DNA from: Lysobacterales bacterium CG02_land_8_20_14_3_00_62_12
GTDB lineage: Bacteria > Pseudomonadota > Gammaproteobacteria > Xanthomonadales > Ahniellaceae
Assembly: GCA_002785585.1 (NCBI GenBank)
Contig: PEUI01000247.1
Span: forward strand, 164 to 8,436
Direction of reading: 5' to 3'
DNA: 8,273 bases
In this document: positions 5,108-8,273 of the stretch, in pieces
Numbering within the stretch: the stretch's first letter is position 1
Layout of the letters: the number at the start of each line of letters is the position of its first letter
Made by a program: the position numbers and the translations under genes
Notes under the pieces: generated by a model
The model's input: the letters and a program-made list of their open reading frames with translations, nothing else
Told to the model about the DNA's origin: nothing
Database searches by the model: none

Positions 5108-6240
5108 GGAGCGCTGCCGGTGTCGGTCTCGTTCGCCATCCCGGCTGGGGGTGGCGATGGCACTGCGGCGCCTTCCACCACCGCCGCTTCGGCACCATAC
5201 AGATGACTCGCGAGATAACGCTGTTGGCTGTGGCGCAACAACACCATCACCACCGCCGCCACCGGTAGCGCCAGCAGCACCCCGAAGAATCCAAACAACT
5301 GGCCACCGGCCATCACCGCAAAAATTACCGCCACCGGATGCAGGCCAATACGATCACCCACCAGTTGCGGCGTAAGCCAGAAACTCTCCAGCACTTGTCC
5401 CAACACGAACACCATGGCGACCACCAGCACATGCAGCCAGGGATCGCCCGGACTCACCAAGGCTGAAATCAAGCCGGCGCTGATGCCTGCCGCTGGCCCC
5501 AGATAGGGCACGAAACTCAATAGGCCAGCCAGCACGCCGATCAACAAGCCGAACTCGATACCGGCCAAACTCAAACCCAGCGCGTAGAAAATCGCCAGCA
5601 CCGCCATCACCGACAACTGCCCCCGCAGAAAGCCGGCGAGCACCGCATCGGCTTCCCCGGCCAAGCGACTGATGGTCGGCGCCAGCGGTCGTGGCAACAG
5701 CTCGTGCAACCCGTGCACCAGTACATCCCAATCGCGCAGCAAATAAAACGTGAGTACCGGAATCAGCAACAGATTGGCGATCCATCCAAGCACCAGCGCC
5801 CCGGAGTGACCAAGGCCGGAAAACAGTTGCGGCAGCACCCGGCCCATATCCTGCAAATGTGCGCGCGCGGTTTCCAGCCACTGCCCGGCGTTGAAGGTCG
5901 CCAGCGGCAGACCGAACTCACGCACCAGCCAGGGCGCCAGCGTGGCATCGAACCAACCATGCAATTTCTGCAACTGGTCGGGAAAGCCCATCGCCTGACG
6001 AATGATTTCGGGGATCAGCAAGGCCAATACCAAGGTCGCGATCAGGCCCATGGCGACAAACACGATCACCACGCCGGCACCGCGCGAAACGCGTTTTTCC
6101 AGACGATCCACCAGCGGATCGCCGAGATAAGCCAACAGCGCCGCCAACGCGAACGGCGTCAGCACCGGTGCCAGCAAAACCAGCAAACCGGCCAGCACCA
6201 GCACCGCCGCCAGCCACCACCATGCACGTTGATTGACCAT
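5104..6240 (-). CDS. AI-2E / PerM family inner-membrane permease
   Basis: This 378-residue membrane protein belongs to the AI-2E transporter (PerM, TqsA) family. Hydrophobic segments are at about residues 7-38, 54-80, 147-168, 205-260, 268-290 and 303-336, with a long amphipathic stretch (81-145) after the second group, the usual layout. The C-terminal signature TPQLVGDRIGLHPVAV (290-305) followed by FGFFGVLLALPVAA is diagnostic. The substrate is unknown in most members; some export autoinducer-2 and others Na+/H+ or unidentified solutes, so none is assigned. The chosen ATG at 6240 lies 5 bp after the stop of the phosphatidyltransferase gene with a weak GAG 9 bases upstream; a GTG at 6288 would overlap that gene. 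A Pro/Ala-rich tail of about 30 residues ends the protein. The 3' end overlaps hda by 4 bp. Confidence 0.9.
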   Translation of the reverse strand: MVNQRAWWWLAAVLVLAGLLVLLAPVLTPFALAALLAYLGDPLVDRLEKRVSRGAGVVIVFVAMGLIATLVLALLIPEIIRQAMGFPDQLQKLHGWFDATLAPWLVREFGLPLATFNAGQWLETARAHLQDMGRVLPQLFSGLGHSGALVLGWIANLLLIPVLTFYLLRDWDVLVHGLHELLPRPLAPTISRLAGEADAVLAGFLRGQLSVMAVLAIFYALGLSLAGIEFGLLIGVLAGLLSFVPYLGPAAGISAGLISALVSPGDPWLHVLVVAMVFVLGQVLESFWLTPQLVGDRIGLHPVAVIFAVMAGGQLFGFFGVLLALPVAAVVMVLLRHSQQRYLASHLYGAEAAVVEGAAVPSPPPAGMANETDTGSAP

Positions 6241-6245
6241 GGGAA

Positions 6246-6815
6246 TTACTCGCTCTGTTGACCGCGCCTGCCCTGCACCACGCGCCACGCGCGCAGTGAC
6301 CAGACCACCGCATAATGGACACCACTAGCCAACGTCAGCAGCGCCGCCGCCCACAACAATTCTGGCTGCCATTGAATCAATTGAGTTGCATTGGCGTGAC
6401 CCGCGATCACCGCCAGCGCCAACACGATTTGCGCGAACGTCGCGGCCTTGCCGAGCACGCTCGGTTGCGGCTTGATCTTGTCAATGAGGGTGTTGTAGGC
6501 AAACGTCCCCAGCACAATCAGCAGATCCCGACTCAGCACCAGAATCAGCCACCACCCAGGCAGGTGGCCCGCCCAAACCAGCGCGATAAAGGCACCCAGC
6601 AACAGCGTTTTGTCGGCGAGCCCGTCGAGTGCCGCACCCAGGCGACTCTGCCAGCCATAGCGTTTGGCCAGCCAGCCATCGAGCAGATCGGTCAATCCGG
6701 CCAGCAAGCCCAACCAAAACGCCTGTGGCCACTGGCCGGTGGTAATCAACCAAATCAGCGGCACGGCGCACAGGCCGCGACCGATCGACAACAAGTTGGG
6801 GAGCTGGCGCAACAT
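6246..6815 (-). CDS. CDP-alcohol phosphatidyltransferase (PgsA-like)
   Basis: This 189-residue integral membrane enzyme moves a phosphatidyl group from CDP-diacylglycerol to an alcohol, so it acts in phospholipid synthesis. Counting from the ATG at 6815, the family signature is complete: D43-x2-D46-G47-x2-A50-K51-x8-G60-x3-D64-x3-D68, the residues that bind metal and CDP; the usual AR is AK. Hydrophobic helices before and after it (about 15-40, 70-105, 125-145, 155-175) fit the six-helix fold. The motif continues as LDGLADK where PgsA has LDPVADK, so this may be a paralogue with another acceptor; phosphatidylglycerophosphate synthase is the best guess. The ATG shares one base with the DUF2066 stop (TGATG), which points to coupled translation; a TTG at 6818 would add one residue. 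The permease gene follows after 5 bp. Confidence 0.85.
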   Translation of the reverse strand: MLRQLPNLLSIGRGLCAVPLIWLITTGQWPQAFWLGLLAGLTDLLDGWLAKRYGWQSRLGAALDGLADKTLLLGAFIALVWAGHLPGWWLILVLSRDLLIVLGTFAYNTLIDKIKPQPSVLGKAATFAQIVLALAVIAGHANATQLIQWQPELLWAAALLTLASGVHYAVVWSLRAWRVVQGRRGQQSE

Positions 6816-7903
6816 CAATGAATCAGTCGCAGTTGCAACGCGGCGGGGGCATCGGCAGCGGCAGCGCCCGCAGCAGCAGCGGTGGCCGTGGTTGGCGGCG
6901 GTGTGGCCGCCACAAACTGCAATATTTGATCGATCACCAACAACTGTTGCAAGCGGCGCAAGCCGACCGCCACATCCAGTTGCAACTGCAACCGATTGCC
7001 CACGGCGCCGATCGTCTCGACACTGCGCACGGCGGGCAACTGTCCGAAATAACGCATCACCTTGGCATAGTCGGCGGCGCTGTCCAGCGCTTCGATCTGC
7101 GCCACGATTTTGCCGAGCGCAGCCGCACCGGATTCGACCGCGTAGCGCCGCGCCAGGCGATCAGCGCTGTCGGTGATTGCCGTCGCCAACAATTCGGCTG
7201 CGGTACCGGCATTGGCTTGCCAATGCTCGAATTGCCGACCGTCGATCAAGGTGTAGCGCGCCGACCAACTACCGGCCGCCTTTTTCAGCCGCGCCACCAA
7301 AATGACGCGCGCTCCATAGCGCTGACTGGCACCGATCACCAGATTCGGCGTGGCGTCCCAGAGCGTCACCGGGTCGATCCGATTGCGATCCACCCCATCC
7401 ATCCGCGGCAACTGGATTGGCAGGCCGCGGGCAGCCGCGGTATCGATCAAGGCATCCAACGCCGAAGTCTGAAAGGCACTGGCAATCTGCTGACTGCCCA
7501 AGTTGTCAATCACCAACCAGACCAACACCGTCGGCCGCTCTGCACCCCAGAGCGGCCGTCCCAATTCGCTCAACAACTTTTGCACGCCGACCGGATCGAA
7601 ATCCGCGACCAGGCGCAAACGCTGGGCCGCAGCGTCGCCGTTGGCGGGCGGCGTCGGCGTCTCCAAACGATGTTGCAATTCCAACCTGGCGGCGCGTGCG
7701 AGCTTGCCGCCGAGCGCTGGATCACTGGCCACACTGGCATCGCCAGAGGCCTTGACCAGCACCTGCTGCAAGGCCCGCTGCTGTCCCTGCGCCAACTCGA
7801 TATCGCCCTCTGAACTGAGTACCGAGGTGCCGGAATAGATCGGCACTTCAGCGGCGCCAACCGCCATCCCCCACGCCAACAGAATCAGCCAGAACCCACG
7901 CAT
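6815..7903 (-). CDS. DUF2066 family secreted protein
   Basis: This 362-residue protein of unknown function matches the DUF2066 family of gammaproteobacteria as I remember it. It begins with a signal peptide, MRGFWLILLAWGMAVGAA, with cleavage expected near residue 17-18 and no lipobox cysteine, so it is probably periplasmic. The early segment with RALQQVLVKASGDASV and the later VLVWLVID, followed by a region ending in ARVILVARL and then SWSARYTLIDGR, is the characteristic part. The C terminus is rich in Ala, Pro and Thr (about residues 330-352), probably unstructured. The ATG at 7903 has GGGAG 5 bases upstream and gives a proper signal peptide; a start at 7948 would bury it behind 15 residues. 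It is the first gene of the tight cluster, and its TGA shares a base with the next ATG. Confidence 0.82.
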   Translation of the reverse strand: MRGFWLILLAWGMAVGAAEVPIYSGTSVLSSEGDIELAQGQQRALQQVLVKASGDASVASDPALGGKLARAARLELQHRLETPTPPANGDAAAQRLRLVADFDPVGVQKLLSELGRPLWGAERPTVLVWLVIDNLGSQQIASAFQTSALDALIDTAAARGLPIQLPRMDGVDRNRIDPVTLWDATPNLVIGASQRYGARVILVARLKKAAGSWSARYTLIDGRQFEHWQANAGTAAELLATAITDSADRLARRYAVESGAAALGKIVAQIEALDSAADYAKVMRYFGQLPAVRSVETIGAVGNRLQLQLDVAVGLRRLQQLLVIDQILQFVAATPPPTTATAAAAGAAAADAPAALQLRLIH

Positions 7904-8024
7904 GCTTGCTCCCGGAAATCCCACTCCGCGCCATGATAGCGGCGTCACGCCTAAGTCCGCGCTGCCAGCGCAAATCGCACCACCGACCAGTGGTCTGGAC
8001 CGCGCCGATCCGCCCCGTCCAAAC
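7904..8024. promoter_or_regulatory. Upstream region of the DUF2066-hda cluster with three short palindromes
   Basis: This 121-bp gap holds three odd-length perfect palindromes: GGCGT-C-ACGCC (7941-7951), GCGCTG-C-CAGCGC (7959-7971) and GACCA-G-TGGTC (7985-7995). With single-base centres they suit dyad protein sites better than hairpins. GGGAG at 7913-7909 is the ribosome binding site of the DUF2066 gene. The region's regulatory role is inferred. Confidence 0.4.
7933..7938 (-). promoter_or_regulatory. Candidate -10 element of the DUF2066 cluster
   Basis: The minus strand reads TATCAT, one mismatch from TATAAT, about 30 bases before the DUF2066 ATG. No good -35 hexamer stands 16-18 bases upstream; the palindrome at 7941-7951 occupies part of that spacer. 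Confidence 0.3.
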
Positions 8025-8273
8025 TCAGCAGAGCAGCAAAGCCGCCTGCGTCAATTCGAAGACGAACACGCCGAGATAACTGCGCTCCAGCACCGGTTGA
8101 TCGGCAAACCAGACCAGCACCCGGGCGACCGCGCCACCCAACCACATCGCGCCCAATGCCTTGAACGCCAGCGGCTCGCCCGCCCACAGCGCGTAGGCGG
8201 CAATACCGATCATGAAACCACCAAAGCCAATGCGAAACTCGGCGCGACCGCGCGCGCCGCGCAATTCAAAACT
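8025..8273 (-). CDS. DUF4345-like small membrane protein (5' end outside window)
   Basis: The last 82 codons of a minus-strand gene are visible; the frame is open to the right edge, so the start lies outside. The visible part has three hydrophobic stretches: FGGFMIGIAAYALW, ALGAMWLGGAVARVLVWF and YLGVFVFELTQAALLLC, with the sequence ending in Cys. The pattern of RAEFRIGFGG, then a Gly-rich helix with Arg, then DQP and a final helix beginning near FEL resembles DUF4345 proteins, which are about 120-130 residues and of unknown function. This family call rests on remembered pattern only. It ends 121 bp before the DUF2066 start and may or may not be co-transcribed with that cluster. Confidence 0.6.
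   Translation of the reverse strand, partial: SFELRGARGRAEFRIGFGGFMIGIAAYALWAGEPLAFKALGAMWLGGAVARVLVWFADQPVLERSYLGVFVFELTQAALLLC

Noticed and set aside
7997..8020. Terminator hairpin after the DUF4345-like gene (GGAC...GTCC)
   Set aside because: Only 4 bp pair clearly, the inside pairs poorly and there is no T-run.

Overview
The window is a GC-rich stretch from a gammaproteobacterium outside the enteric group. The evidence is the gene set: an RluF-type pseudouridine synthase, HemL, Hda, and a DUF2066 - CDP-alcohol phosphatidyltransferase - PerM-type permease - Hda run that I recall from gammaproteobacteria. No species can be named from the sequence. All genes except the first are on the minus strand. 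Left to right they are: rluF-like (plus strand, 5' end cut by the window edge), MNT nucleotidyltransferase, HI0074/HEPN-type partner, a Cys/Met-metabolism PLP enzyme, hemL, hda, PerM-like permease, CDP-alcohol phosphatidyltransferase, DUF2066 lipoprotein-sized secreted protein (signal peptide, no lipobox), and a DUF4345-like membrane protein cut by the right edge.

Two transcription blocks are housekeeping. From 7903 down to 4412, four genes are packed with 1-4 bp overlaps or a 5-bp gap (DUF2066, CDP-alcohol transferase, permease, hda), so they are probably one operon ending with the DnaA inactivator Hda. From 4147 down to 1713, hemL (tetrapyrrole synthesis) is followed closely by a trans-sulfuration family enzyme.

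The accessory part is 641-1712. A two-gene HEPN/MNT module (toxin-antitoxin type) sits between two copies of a perfect 87-bp direct repeat (662-748 and 1595-1681). Each copy holds two hairpins built like REP elements: on the minus strand a GTAG tetranucleotide directly followed by an imperfect palindrome with GGTGGAT/ATCCACC arms. Two more hairpins of this kind lie at 1696-1716 and 4348-4376, and all six point the same way. The one at 1696-1716 supplies the TAG stop codon of the PLP-enzyme gene. The 3' end of rluF (619-653) is repeated imperfectly at 742-776, just beyond the left 87-bp copy. Together these suggest that the HEPN/MNT pair entered or was rearranged through REP-type repeats. By hand count the HEPN gene is poorer in G+C (about 54% over 1201-1500) than the neighbouring PLP gene (about 65% over 2101-2340).

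The 121-bp gap before the DUF2066 operon (7904-8024) holds three short odd-length palindromes and a -10-like hexamer, a possible regulatory region. No tRNA, rRNA, CRISPR array, transposase or integrase was seen.
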